Positions 21,371-28,607 of a stretch of 64,000 nucleotides of DNA are shown one piece after another (within the stretch, counting starts at the first letter, position 1; the number at the start of each line of letters is the position of its first letter). The DNA lies in the NCBI RefSeq assembly GCF_002188635.1, contig NZ_NINX01000038.1:62001-126000 (forward strand). The letters run 5' to 3'. The DNA comes from Pigmentiphaga sp. NML030171. GTDB taxonomy: Bacteria > Pseudomonadota > Gammaproteobacteria > Burkholderiales > Burkholderiaceae_B. The notes under the pieces are model-generated. The model searched no databases, had not been told where the DNA came from, and worked only from the letters and a program-made list of their open reading frames with translations. Both the position numbers and the translations under genes were made by a program.

Positions 21371-22354
21371 TCAGTCCGTCGTCGCCCCCGTGCGCCGCAC
21401 CATCTCGGCATAGCGGGGAGTGTCCTTGCGCATCCACTCGGACACCGTCGCGCCGGGAACGGCGGCGGGCACGAATCCGAACGTGGCCATCCTGGCCTTG
21501 ACCTCGGGCACGTCCAGCGCCGCGCGCACCGCGCGCGAGATCGCCTCGACCCGCTCGGCCGGCGTGCCCGCCGGCGCCACCAGGGCGACCCAGGTGGAGG
21601 CATCCACGCCCCGGGGTCCGCCCGCCTCTTCCAGCGTGGGCACGTCGGGCAGGGCCGACGATCGCTGGCCGTCGGCCACCGCCAGCACGCGCAGCTTGCC
21701 GGCCTGGATCAGCGCGCCGGCAGTGGCGTACGAACCCAGCGCCCAGGTCACTTCTCCGTTGGCCACGGCCGCGTACAGTTGCGCGGTGTCCTTGAACGGC
21801 ACGTGCAGCATCTGCGTGCCCGTGGCCGCCTCGACCTGCGCGGCGCCCAGGTGGCCAGGGCTGCCGACCGCCCACGAACCGTACGTCACCTTGCCCGGCG
21901 AAGATTTGGCCGCGGCGATCAGCTCGGCCACCGACTTGACCGGACTGCCGCTGGAGACCACCACGAAGAACGAGGTCCGGTACAGCCCGCCGACGGGGAC
22001 ATAATCCTTGACCGGGTCGTAGGGCAGCTTGCGGAACAGGCTGGGATTGATCGCCATGTGGCCCACGTCGACGACGCCCAGGTCATAGCCGGTGGCCGCG
22101 GCGCGGCGCACCGCCTCCATCGAGATGAAGCCGTTGCCGCCCGGCCGCGGTTCCACCACGACGGCCTGGCCCCAGTCCTTGGACAACTGCTCGCCCACCA
22201 TGCGGGCTACGGCATCGGGGCCGCTGCCCGCCGGAAACGGGCTCAGCAGCCGCACCGGCCGGGTGGGAAAGGCATCCGGCTGCGCCGCGCCGGCGGCCAT
22301 GGGCTGCAATGCCATGGCGCAGAACAGGGTTGCCGCGAATCTGGCTAGGGTCAT
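21371..22354 (-). CDS. Tripartite tricarboxylate transporter receptor (Bug family)
   Basis: A 327-residue periplasmic binding protein with a signal peptide ending near AGA-AQP (about residue 24). Family motifs include PTRPVRLLSPFPAGSGPDAVAR, EPRPGGNGFI, NPSLFRKLPYDPVKDYVPVGG and GSWAVGSPGHLGAAQVE. It is transcribed just ahead of the aromatic hydroxylase and diverges from a LysR gene, so it may sense or import the aromatic acid of this pathway. No TctA/TctB partner is present in the window. Confidence 0.92.
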   Translation of the reverse strand: MTLARFAATLFCAMALQPMAAGAAQPDAFPTRPVRLLSPFPAGSGPDAVARMVGEQLSKDWGQAVVVEPRPGGNGFISMEAVRRAAATGYDLGVVDVGHMAINPSLFRKLPYDPVKDYVPVGGLYRTSFFVVVSSGSPVKSVAELIAAAKSSPGKVTYGSWAVGSPGHLGAAQVEAATGTQMLHVPFKDTAQLYAAVANGEVTWALGSYATAGALIQAGKLRVLAVADGQRSSALPDVPTLEEAGGPRGVDASTWVALVAPAGTPAERVEAISRAVRAALDVPEVKARMATFGFVPAAVPGATVSEWMRKDTPRYAEMVRRTGATTD

Positions 22355-22399
22355 GGTTTGTCTCCGTAATGGGGTACTTGTTGTCGGAGACGAGTCTAG

Positions 22400-22416
22400 G
22401 TAAGGTCAGTGCTTAC
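22400..22416. promoter_or_regulatory. GTAAG-N7-CTTAC dyad between Bug and LysR genes
   Basis: A short inverted repeat (22400-22404 and 22412-22416) sits in the 107-bp divergent region, about 46 bp before the Bug start. It may be the promoter-proximal part of a two-site LysR regulatory region, together with the dyad at 22441-22459. Confidence 0.35.
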
Positions 22417-22440
22417 AGAAAGATGGCAAAATCCTTCCAT

Positions 22441-22459
22441 CGATACCTAGGCGTTATCG
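22441..22459. promoter_or_regulatory. CGATA-N9-TATCG dyad just before the LysR start: likely autoregulatory site
   Basis: CGATA (22441-22445) and TATCG (22455-22459) repeat the core of the larger dyad at 17596-17626. It ends 2 bp before the LysR ATG, as expected for self-repression, and it also lies in the divergent promoter region of the Bug-hydroxylase operon. Confidence 0.6.
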
Positions 22460-22461
22460 AC

Positions 22462-23355
22462 ATGAAACTGCACCACCTGCGCGACTTCGTCGCCATCGCC
22501 GACGCGCACAGCGTGCGCGGCGCCGCGCGGGCGCTGGGCCTGGCCCAACCCGCGCTGACCCGCAGCCTGCGCGAACTGGAAGGCGAACTGGGCACGCCCC
22601 TGCTGGAGCGGCACGCGCGCGGCGTGGTGCTCACCCCCATCGGCCAGGCCTTCTACGGCCGCGCGCACGCCGCCATGGCGGAACTCCAGCGCGGGCGCGA
22701 AGAAGTGGCGCAGTTGCTGGGCACCCCATCGGGCACGGTCACCGTCGGCCTGTCCAGCGCGGTCTGGCTGGTCATGGCGGCGCGGGCGCACCAGGGGTTC
22801 CGCAAGAAATATCCAGGCGTGCGGCTGCGCATGATGGAAGGCTTCTTCTCCATGCTGGAAGGCCGCCTGCAGGACGGTACCCTGGATTTCTTCATCGGTC
22901 CCCGGCCCGCGCGCCCCATCGGCGACGGCTACAAGGTGGACCTGCTGTTCCACAATGACCGGGTGGTCGTGGGCCGCAAGGGCCATCCCCGGCGCCACGC
23001 CACCAGCCTGGCGGAACTGGTCGACGAGGACTGGGTCCTGACGGGCGTGCGCGAACGCGTGGAGGCCGAATTCGAGGATGCCTTCGCCAGCCAGGGGCTG
23101 CCCCCGCCGGTGCCCATGACCCAGGCCGAATCCATGGTGGGCGTGGCGGCGCTGCTCAGCTCGACCGATGCGCTCGCCATGCTGCCGCGGCAGTGGCTGC
23201 AGGCCCGCCTGTTCGAAGGGGTGATCGAGGCCATCCCGGTGCGCGAGCACATCGAGGGCCCGGACATCGTGCAGATCTCGCGCGCCGGCGTACCCTTGAC
23301 GCCGGCGGCGGCCTATCTGTCCACCTTGTTCGAACGCGCCGCGGTCTCGATGTGA
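22462..23355 (+). CDS. LysR-family regulator of the adjacent aromatic genes
   Basis: A 297-residue LysR protein. The winged HTH (about 1-62, LRDFVAIADAHSVRGAARALGLAQPALTRSLRELEGELGTPLLER) is followed by the two-lobed ligand domain. The ATG at 22462 fits the family N-terminus (MKLHHLRDF); the frame is open further upstream but without family similarity. It diverges from the Bug-hydroxylase pair. The shared CGATA-N9-TATCG dyads here and at 17.6 kb suggest that it also controls the FAH-extradiol operon. The inducer is unknown. Confidence 0.92.
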   Translation: MKLHHLRDFVAIADAHSVRGAARALGLAQPALTRSLRELEGELGTPLLERHARGVVLTPIGQAFYGRAHAAMAELQRGREEVAQLLGTPSGTVTVGLSSAVWLVMAARAHQGFRKKYPGVRLRMMEGFFSMLEGRLQDGTLDFFIGPRPARPIGDGYKVDLLFHNDRVVVGRKGHPRRHATSLAELVDEDWVLTGVRERVEAEFEDAFASQGLPPPVPMTQAESMVGVAALLSSTDALAMLPRQWLQARLFEGVIEAIPVREHIEGPDIVQISRAGVPLTPAAAYLSTLFERAAVSM

Positions 23356-23364
23356 CCGCGGCCC

Positions 23365-24396
23365 TCAGCCCGCCTGCTCGCGCCAGATGTCCAGGCTCTG
23401 CTGCGCCGGCCGGTCCGAGAAACTGAACAGGACGGTATCGGCATCCGCATGCAGGGTGTAGGGCATCCATGACGGGCAGACGAACACGTCGCGCTGGCCA
23501 AAGCGCAGTTCCCGTCCGCCTATGCGGCACGTCCCGCTGCCTTCTCGCACGGCATAGACGGTGGCGTCGGTCGAACGATAGGCCGCGCCGTCGAAACCGG
23601 CCGGCAGGTACTGCAGGAACGTACCCATGGTCGGCATGGGCCACCCGCCGGTGACGGGGTTGACGTATTGCAGCTTGTGGCCCCAGCACGGATGCGGCGC
23701 CTGCGACCGCGCGAAGGCCAGCAAGGCCTCGCGGCTGCGCGCGTACGGGTACCAGCACAGCGGCGAGGTCCGGCTGGCCGGCTCGAAACCCACCGGCTTC
23801 ATCGTCGCGCCGAAGGCCGCCAGGTTGTCCGCGCCATCGCCGCCCTGCCCCGACGGCGCGGCCTCGCCCTTCTCCATGAATTGCGCGTCGAACAGTTCCA
23901 CGATGGGCACGTCCAGCCCGTCCAGCCAGACCATGGGCTCGTCGGAGGGATTGCCGTGGTCGTGGAAGGCCCACGACGGGGTGATGACGAAGTCCCCCTC
24001 CTCCATCGCGATCCGGCGTCCGTCCACCGCCGTATAGGCGCCCTTGCCCTGCAGGACGAAACGCATGGCCGACTGCGAGTGGCGATGCGGCGGCGCCACT
24101 TCGCCGGGCAGGATGAGCTGCAGCCCCGCATACAGGCTGTGCGTGATGCGGGACCGGCCGCGCAGCCCCGGGTTCTCCAGCACCAGGACCCGGCGCTCGG
24201 CCTCTTCGGCGCTGATCAGGTTGCCCGCGTCCCGCAGGTAGGGCCACATGGTTGCCCACGGCCAATGGCAAGGCTGGCAGGGCGTGGACGGCGTGGGCGT
24301 GATCAGGCCGTGCAGCACTTCCCACAGCGGCGTGCAATGGCTGGCGTCGATGCGGCCGTAGAACGCCTCGCGCCGCGCGCGCATGTCGTCCGTCAT
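23365..24396 (-). CDS. Gentisate 1,2-dioxygenase-like bicupin
   Basis: A 343-residue bicupin enzyme that would cleave gentisate (2,5-dihydroxybenzoate) to maleylpyruvate with an Fe(II) centre. The first cupin carries PPHRHSQSAMRFVLQG (His104, His106) and FHDHG (His145/His147), the pattern of gentisate dioxygenases. A second cupin (about 265-335) is less conserved. The start at 24396 has GGAGAT at good spacing and overlaps the hydroxylase stop by 4 bp (ATGA). It is the last gene of the gentisate operon. 1-Hydroxy-2-naphthoate or salicylate dioxygenase, close relatives, cannot be excluded. Confidence 0.87.
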   Translation of the reverse strand: MTDDMRARREAFYGRIDASHCTPLWEVLHGLITPTPSTPCQPCHWPWATMWPYLRDAGNLISAEEAERRVLVLENPGLRGRSRITHSLYAGLQLILPGEVAPPHRHSQSAMRFVLQGKGAYTAVDGRRIAMEEGDFVITPSWAFHDHGNPSDEPMVWLDGLDVPIVELFDAQFMEKGEAAPSGQGGDGADNLAAFGATMKPVGFEPASRTSPLCWYPYARSREALLAFARSQAPHPCWGHKLQYVNPVTGGWPMPTMGTFLQYLPAGFDGAAYRSTDATVYAVREGSGTCRIGGRELRFGQRDVFVCPSWMPYTLHADADTVLFSFSDRPAQQSLDIWREQAG

Positions 24397-25583
24397 CGCG
24401 GAATCTCCTTCGGGTCGTACATCCAGGCCATGCTTTCCATGGTCTGCTCCGCCGTCCTGGCGCCCAGGAACGCGTTGCGCAAGTCGCGCGTGGCGCCCGC
24501 GGCGTGGTAGGCATGCCCATAGAGCCGCGCCGTCAGCTGCGTGCGGGCGGTGCGCAGGTAGCGCGCCTGCTGGTAGTCCAGGAACGCGGCGGCCATGTCG
24601 CCCCGATGGGCCTGCACCTTGCCGGCCAGGCACACGGCATCTTCCATCGCCATGCAGGCGCCCTGCGCCAGGTATTGCAGCATCGGATGCGCGGCATCGC
24701 CCAGCAGCGTGACCCGCCCTTTGCTCCAGTTGGCCACGGGTTCGCGGTCGCACAGCACCCACATGCGCCAGGACTCGATCTTCTCGAGCATGCCCAGGAC
24801 CAGGGGATGCGCGCCCTGGAAGCGCAGGTGCAGTTCCTCCGGGTCGCCGTAGGTATCCCAGCCGTCCTCGTAGCGATCGCTGTGGAACACGGCCACCAGG
24901 TTGAACAGCTCGTTGCCGCGCAGGGGGTAGTGGACCAGGTGATACTTGGGCCCCATCCAGACCACCATCGCGTTCAGCCGATTGCTGTCGGGCACTTCGT
25001 CGGCGCGCAGCACCGCGCGGTAGGCGATATGGCCCGAGACGCGGGGCTTGCCGTCGCCCACGATGCCCGCGCGGATGGTGGACCAGAGCCCGTCGGCGCC
25101 GATCAGGGCCGCGCCAGTGAACGTCTCCTCACGCTGGGTACGGACCACGACGCCGTCCGGCGTGTCTTTGTAGTCCTGCACCTTGGTGGCGGCATGCAGC
25201 GTGACGCGCCCGCTTTCGCGGCAGGCTTCCAGCAGGACCGCATGCAAATCCGCGCGGTGGATCAGTCCGTAGGGCCGGCCGAAGCGTTGCGGGAACAGGC
25301 GGGCGACGGGCAGTTGGACCAACCGTTCGCCGGACAGCGCGTCCATCGCGACGATGTCGTCGGGAAACGAGGCCAGCCGGTTCACCTTGTCGGTGATGCC
25401 CAGCGCATCGAAAGTATGGAAGGCGTTGGGGCCCAGCTGGATGCCGGCGCCGATTTCCTTGAAGGTCTCGGCCTGCTCGAACACCGTCGCCGGGCGCCCG
25501 GTGCGCGCCAGCGCCAGCGCCGCTGCCAGACCGCCTATGCCGCCCCCCGCCACCAGGACCCTGGATGTATCGTCCGCGCTCAT
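24393..25583 (-). CDS. 3-Hydroxybenzoate 6-hydroxylase-like FAD monooxygenase
   Basis: A 396-residue class A flavin monooxygenase: GGGIGG (13-18) for FAD, GADGLWSTIRAGI (DG motif), GDAAHPMLQYLAQGACMAMEDAVCLA for FAD/NAD(P)H. Length and motifs match 3-hydroxybenzoate 6-hydroxylase / salicylate hydroxylase relatives. Between a maleyl- or fumarylpyruvate hydrolase gene and a gentisate dioxygenase gene, the likely reaction is 3-hydroxybenzoate to gentisate. Salicylate 5-hydroxylation is normally a Rieske reaction, so is less likely. It overlaps both neighbours by 4 bp. Confidence 0.88.
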   Translation of the reverse strand: MSADDTSRVLVAGGGIGGLAAALALARTGRPATVFEQAETFKEIGAGIQLGPNAFHTFDALGITDKVNRLASFPDDIVAMDALSGERLVQLPVARLFPQRFGRPYGLIHRADLHAVLLEACRESGRVTLHAATKVQDYKDTPDGVVVRTQREETFTGAALIGADGLWSTIRAGIVGDGKPRVSGHIAYRAVLRADEVPDSNRLNAMVVWMGPKYHLVHYPLRGNELFNLVAVFHSDRYEDGWDTYGDPEELHLRFQGAHPLVLGMLEKIESWRMWVLCDREPVANWSKGRVTLLGDAAHPMLQYLAQGACMAMEDAVCLAGKVQAHRGDMAAAFLDYQQARYLRTARTQLTARLYGHAYHAAGATRDLRNAFLGARTAEQTMESMAWMYDPKEIPR

Positions 25584-26455
25584 GCCGGGTCTCCCGCCTG
25601 CGCCTGGCGCACGGCCACCGTCATCCGGCCCACGCCGGCCACCTCGACGTCGATGACGTCGCCCGCCTCGACCGGCCCGACGCCTTCCGGCGTCCCCGTG
25701 AACAGCAGGTCGCCGGGATGCAGCGTGTAGAACGACGAGGCCAGCTCGATCAGCTCGGGTATCCCCAGCACGAGGTCCCGGGTATTGGCCCGCTGGCGCG
25801 GCTGGCCGTTCACGGTCAGCCAGAAATCCAGGTTGGCCGGATCCGGTACTTCGTCGGGCGTCGCCATCCATGGTCCCAGGACCGAATAGGTATCGATGGA
25901 CTTGCGCAGGCTGCGCTCCTCCGGCCCGCGGGTGGTCATGTCCAGCCCCACGCAATAGCCGGCGATGTACTCGTACGCCCGCGCGGCGGGAATGTCGCGG
26001 CCGCGCCGGCCGATCACGACCACCACCTCGGCCTCGTGGTCGTTGCGGCGATCCGGATGCTTCAGGGCGACCCCCGCGGCCGGACCGACCAGGGAACTGG
26101 TGGCCTTCAGGAACAGGCCCACGCGCTGGATTTCGCCGACCTGGTTGCGATGATGGATTTGCGCATCGCTCCGGGCTTCGTCCAGGTGCTTCAGGTAGTT
26201 GACCGGCGCCGCGATGATCTTGCCCGGGCTGGCCACCGGGCTCAGCAGGGAAACGTCCTTCAAATGCAGGCTGGGCGCCCCCGGCAACAGGTCGCGGATG
26301 CAGCGCCGGACCACGTCCAGGTTGGCGATCAGCGGGTCGAAGGGCGGCAGCGGATAGGTATGGGCGGGCAGGACGGCAAGAGCGGGCGTGACGTCGCGGA
26401 CCCGGTCCCCTTCCACCAGCCCCAGCCGGTCCGCGTCGAAGCGGCAAAGCAGCAT
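25580..26455 (-). CDS. FAH-family hydrolase, probable maleylpyruvate/fumarylpyruvate hydrolase
   Basis: A 291-residue FAH-fold enzyme with KIIAAPVNYLKH, HEAEVVVVIGRRGR (metal ligands near 140), GLDMTTRGPEERSLRKS and FTGTPEGVGPV. The first gene of the gentisate operon. In the gentisate pathway such enzymes split fumarylpyruvate, or maleylpyruvate directly, to pyruvate and fumarate or maleate. No maleylpyruvate isomerase gene is seen in this operon, so direct maleylpyruvate hydrolysis or an isomerase elsewhere must be assumed. Divergent from the LysR gene at 26571. Confidence 0.88.
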   Translation of the reverse strand: MLLCRFDADRLGLVEGDRVRDVTPALAVLPAHTYPLPPFDPLIANLDVVRRCIRDLLPGAPSLHLKDVSLLSPVASPGKIIAAPVNYLKHLDEARSDAQIHHRNQVGEIQRVGLFLKATSSLVGPAAGVALKHPDRRNDHEAEVVVVIGRRGRDIPAARAYEYIAGYCVGLDMTTRGPEERSLRKSIDTYSVLGPWMATPDEVPDPANLDFWLTVNGQPRQRANTRDLVLGIPELIELASSFYTLHPGDLLFTGTPEGVGPVEAGDVIDVEVAGVGRMTVAVRQAQAGDPA

Positions 26456-26519
26456 GGATGTCTCCTTGCAGGAATGTCAGGCAGGAAGACTAGGGATGCC
26501 GCACTATTGCGTCAATCGA

Positions 26520-26556
26520 CTAGAATTTATTCATCATATTTAAAAATACAATATCC
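26520..26556. promoter_or_regulatory. AT-rich divergent promoter region of gentisate operon and LysR gene
   Basis: The 115-bp gap (26456-26570) holds an AT-rich core. TATT (about 26527) and AATA (about 26546) are arranged as an imperfect dyad of the T-N11-A type bound by LysR regulators. The exact half-sites are uncertain. Confidence 0.4.
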
Positions 26557-26570
26557 CTTTCTCGCCCTCC

Positions 26571-27464
26571 ATGAGCAAACTCGACCTGACGGACCTGCGC
26601 CTTTTGCAATCCCTGGGCCAGACCGGCACCGTATCGGCCACGGCCGACGAACTGGGCCTGAGCCAGCCGTCGGTCAGCATCCGGCTGGGCAAGCTGCGCC
26701 GGCACTTCAAGGACCCGCTGTTCGTGCGCACGTCCGCCGGCATGGTGCCCACGCCCCGCGCCGCCTCGCTCACCTCCGCGGTGCAGGGCGCGCTCGCCCT
26801 GTTCGACGGTACGGAAGGCCGGGACCCGGACTTCGATCCCGCCACGTCCGACCGGGTGTTCCGCATCTGCATGACCAACACCGGCCAGATGGTCGTCCTG
26901 GCCCGTCTGCTGAACCGCCTGGCCGAGATCGCCCCCCACGTACGCCTGGAGATACGAGACCTGGATCCGGACACGCCGCGCCGCCTGGAAACCGGGGATG
27001 CCGACCTGGCCATGGGCTACACGACCAGCATGCAGGCGGGTTTCCACCAGCAGACGCTGTTCAGCGAACACTATGTCTGCCTGGTCCGTGCCGGCCATCC
27101 GCGCGTCAAGGCGAAACTGACGAAATCCCAGTTCCTGTCGGAGTCCCACGTGGCCGTGATGACCACCGGCACGGCCCACTGGCTGCTGGACAAGGCGATC
27201 GACGACGCCGGCATCGTCCGCAAGACGGCCTTGTGGGTACCGTCCTTCCTGGGCCTGGAGGAAATCGTCGCCAGGACCGACCTGCTCGCGCTGGCCCCCA
27301 TTCACCTGGCTCGCATCCTGGCCGCCCACGGCACGATCCGCTACCTGGCGGTGCCGTTCGATCTGCCGTCCTACCTGGTGCGCCAGTACTGGCACGAGCG
27401 CTATCACCGCGATCCAGGCTGCAAATGGCTGCGGGCGGTCGCGGCCAGCGTGTTCCAGGAGTAG
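26571..27464 (+). CDS. LysR-family regulator (NodD/NahR-like) of gentisate operon
   Basis: A 297-residue LysR protein with N-terminal HTH (LDLTDLRLLQSLGQTGTVSATADELGLSQPSVSIRLGKLRRHFKDPLFVRT) of the NahR/DntR/NodD subgroup and a co-inducer domain (about 90-297). It diverges from the gentisate operon across a 115-bp gap, the usual place for its activator. An aromatic carboxylate such as 3-hydroxybenzoate or gentisate is the likely inducer; this is inferred from context. Confidence 0.92.
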   Translation: MSKLDLTDLRLLQSLGQTGTVSATADELGLSQPSVSIRLGKLRRHFKDPLFVRTSAGMVPTPRAASLTSAVQGALALFDGTEGRDPDFDPATSDRVFRICMTNTGQMVVLARLLNRLAEIAPHVRLEIRDLDPDTPRRLETGDADLAMGYTTSMQAGFHQQTLFSEHYVCLVRAGHPRVKAKLTKSQFLSESHVAVMTTGTAHWLLDKAIDDAGIVRKTALWVPSFLGLEEIVARTDLLALAPIHLARILAAHGTIRYLAVPFDLPSYLVRQYWHERYHRDPGCKWLRAVAASVFQE

Positions 27465-27525
27465 CGGGCACGGCGTTTGCTAAGGGTCCCCACCTCAGTG
27501 AGAGGGGCACTCTGGAGAAACCCTT

Positions 27526-28002
27526 ATGAACAAATCGACCATACCGGCCCCGCAAAAGGCCGCCCTGAGCCTGTTGCTGGACGACCATCGCAATGCCAAG
27601 AAGCTGTTCAAGCAGTTCAAGGACGCGGGATCCGACGCGGAAAAGGAAGAAATCGCCCAGACGGTCTGTAAAGAATTGACCATCCATACCAAGCTGGAAG
27701 AGGAAATCTTCTATCCCCTGGTCCGGCAGGAAGGCGGGGAACCCTTTGCAGACCTGCTGGACGAGGCGGTCGTGGAGCATGCCAGCGCCAAGGAATTGAT
27801 CGCGCAGATCCAGGCGATGAAGCCCACCGACGAGATGTACGATGCCAAGGTCACCGTCCTGGGCGAATACATCAACCATCACGTCAAGGAAGAAGAAGAG
27901 GAACTGTTTCCCAAGATCGTCAGCAAGAAGATCGACCTGCGGGAAGCGGCGGACATGATGGCAACGCGCAAGGAAGAGCTGATGGGCACCGTCCCGGCCT
28001 GA
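27526..28002 (+). CDS. Hemerythrin (HHE) domain protein
   Basis: A 158-residue four-helix cation-binding HHE protein. Candidate di-iron ligands lie in LLDDHRNAKK, TIHTKLEEEIFYP, EHASAKELI and INHHVKEEEEELFP. Proteins of this kind bind oxygen, NO or iron and are linked to oxidative or nitrosative stress. It is preceded by GGAGAAACCC and followed by a large stem-loop, so it seems to be its own unit. Next to it lies a second, different hemerythrin. Confidence 0.92.
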   Translation: MNKSTIPAPQKAALSLLLDDHRNAKKLFKQFKDAGSDAEKEEIAQTVCKELTIHTKLEEEIFYPLVRQEGGEPFADLLDEAVVEHASAKELIAQIQAMKPTDEMYDAKVTVLGEYINHHVKEEEEELFPKIVSKKIDLREAADMMATRKEELMGTVPA

Positions 28003-28008
28003 CGGCCG

Positions 28009-28043
28009 GGCAGCCGGGCGGGAGGCTTCGCTGCCCGGCTGCC
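28009..28043 (+). terminator. 11-bp stem-loop after the hemerythrin gene
   Basis: GGCAGCCGGGC (28009-28019) pairs perfectly with GCCCGGCTGCC (28033-28043) around a 13-base loop, 6 bp after the stop. Only a short CCCCAAAA follows, so it is a terminator candidate without a T-tract. Confidence 0.6.
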
Positions 28044-28096
28044 CCCAAAAGCGGGGTACCATGTCCACCTGCTTGTCGATACTACCCAGAAGCCCC

Positions 28097-28576
28097 ATGA
28101 AGCAAGAACCGACTTTGCGCGACGACAGCGCTCCTCGCCCGGAAAGCGACACCAGCTTTCTTTGGTCCGATGCCCGGCTGCTCGGATTCCACCCCATGGA
28201 CGAGTCGCACAAGGAGTTCTACGACGTCGCCTTCCGGCTGCTGACCTGTACCCAGGACTCCGCGCCGGCCGCGCTGGACGCGTTCGAGGAACACGTGAAA
28301 TCGCACTTCGGCCAGGAAGAAGAGTGGATGCGTACCACCGACTTCCCGCCGTCCGACTGCCACGTGCAGGAACACGAAGCGGTCATGAAATCCACCCGCG
28401 AGGTGCGCGAACTGTTCCTGAGCGGGCAGGCCGACGTGGCGCTGGTGCACGACTTCGCCCTGCACCTGTTCCAGTGGTTCCCCGGCCATGCCGACTACCT
28501 GGACGCGGCGCTGGCCGCCTGGATGAGCAAGCGCGCCTACGGCGGCAAGCCCATCGTGCTGCGGCGCAAAATATAA
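28097..28576 (+). CDS. Bacteriohemerythrin
   Basis: A 159-residue O2-binding hemerythrin. Ligands fit the family: HPMDESHKEFYD, VKSHFGQEEEWM (HxxxE), CHVQEHEAVM and FPGHADYLDAAL. The start at 28097 (MKQEPTLRDD) was preferred to an upstream in-frame ATG at 28061, which lies within the leader and lacks similarity. Paired with the HHE gene upstream but separated by a stem-loop. May buffer O2 for the oxygenase-rich neighbourhood; this is a guess. Confidence 0.92.
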   Translation: MKQEPTLRDDSAPRPESDTSFLWSDARLLGFHPMDESHKEFYDVAFRLLTCTQDSAPAALDAFEEHVKSHFGQEEEWMRTTDFPPSDCHVQEHEAVMKSTREVRELFLSGQADVALVHDFALHLFQWFPGHADYLDAALAAWMSKRAYGGKPIVLRRKI

Positions 28577-28607
28577 GGTGGAAATATAAGGCGGGAAGGC
28601 CGCCGCG

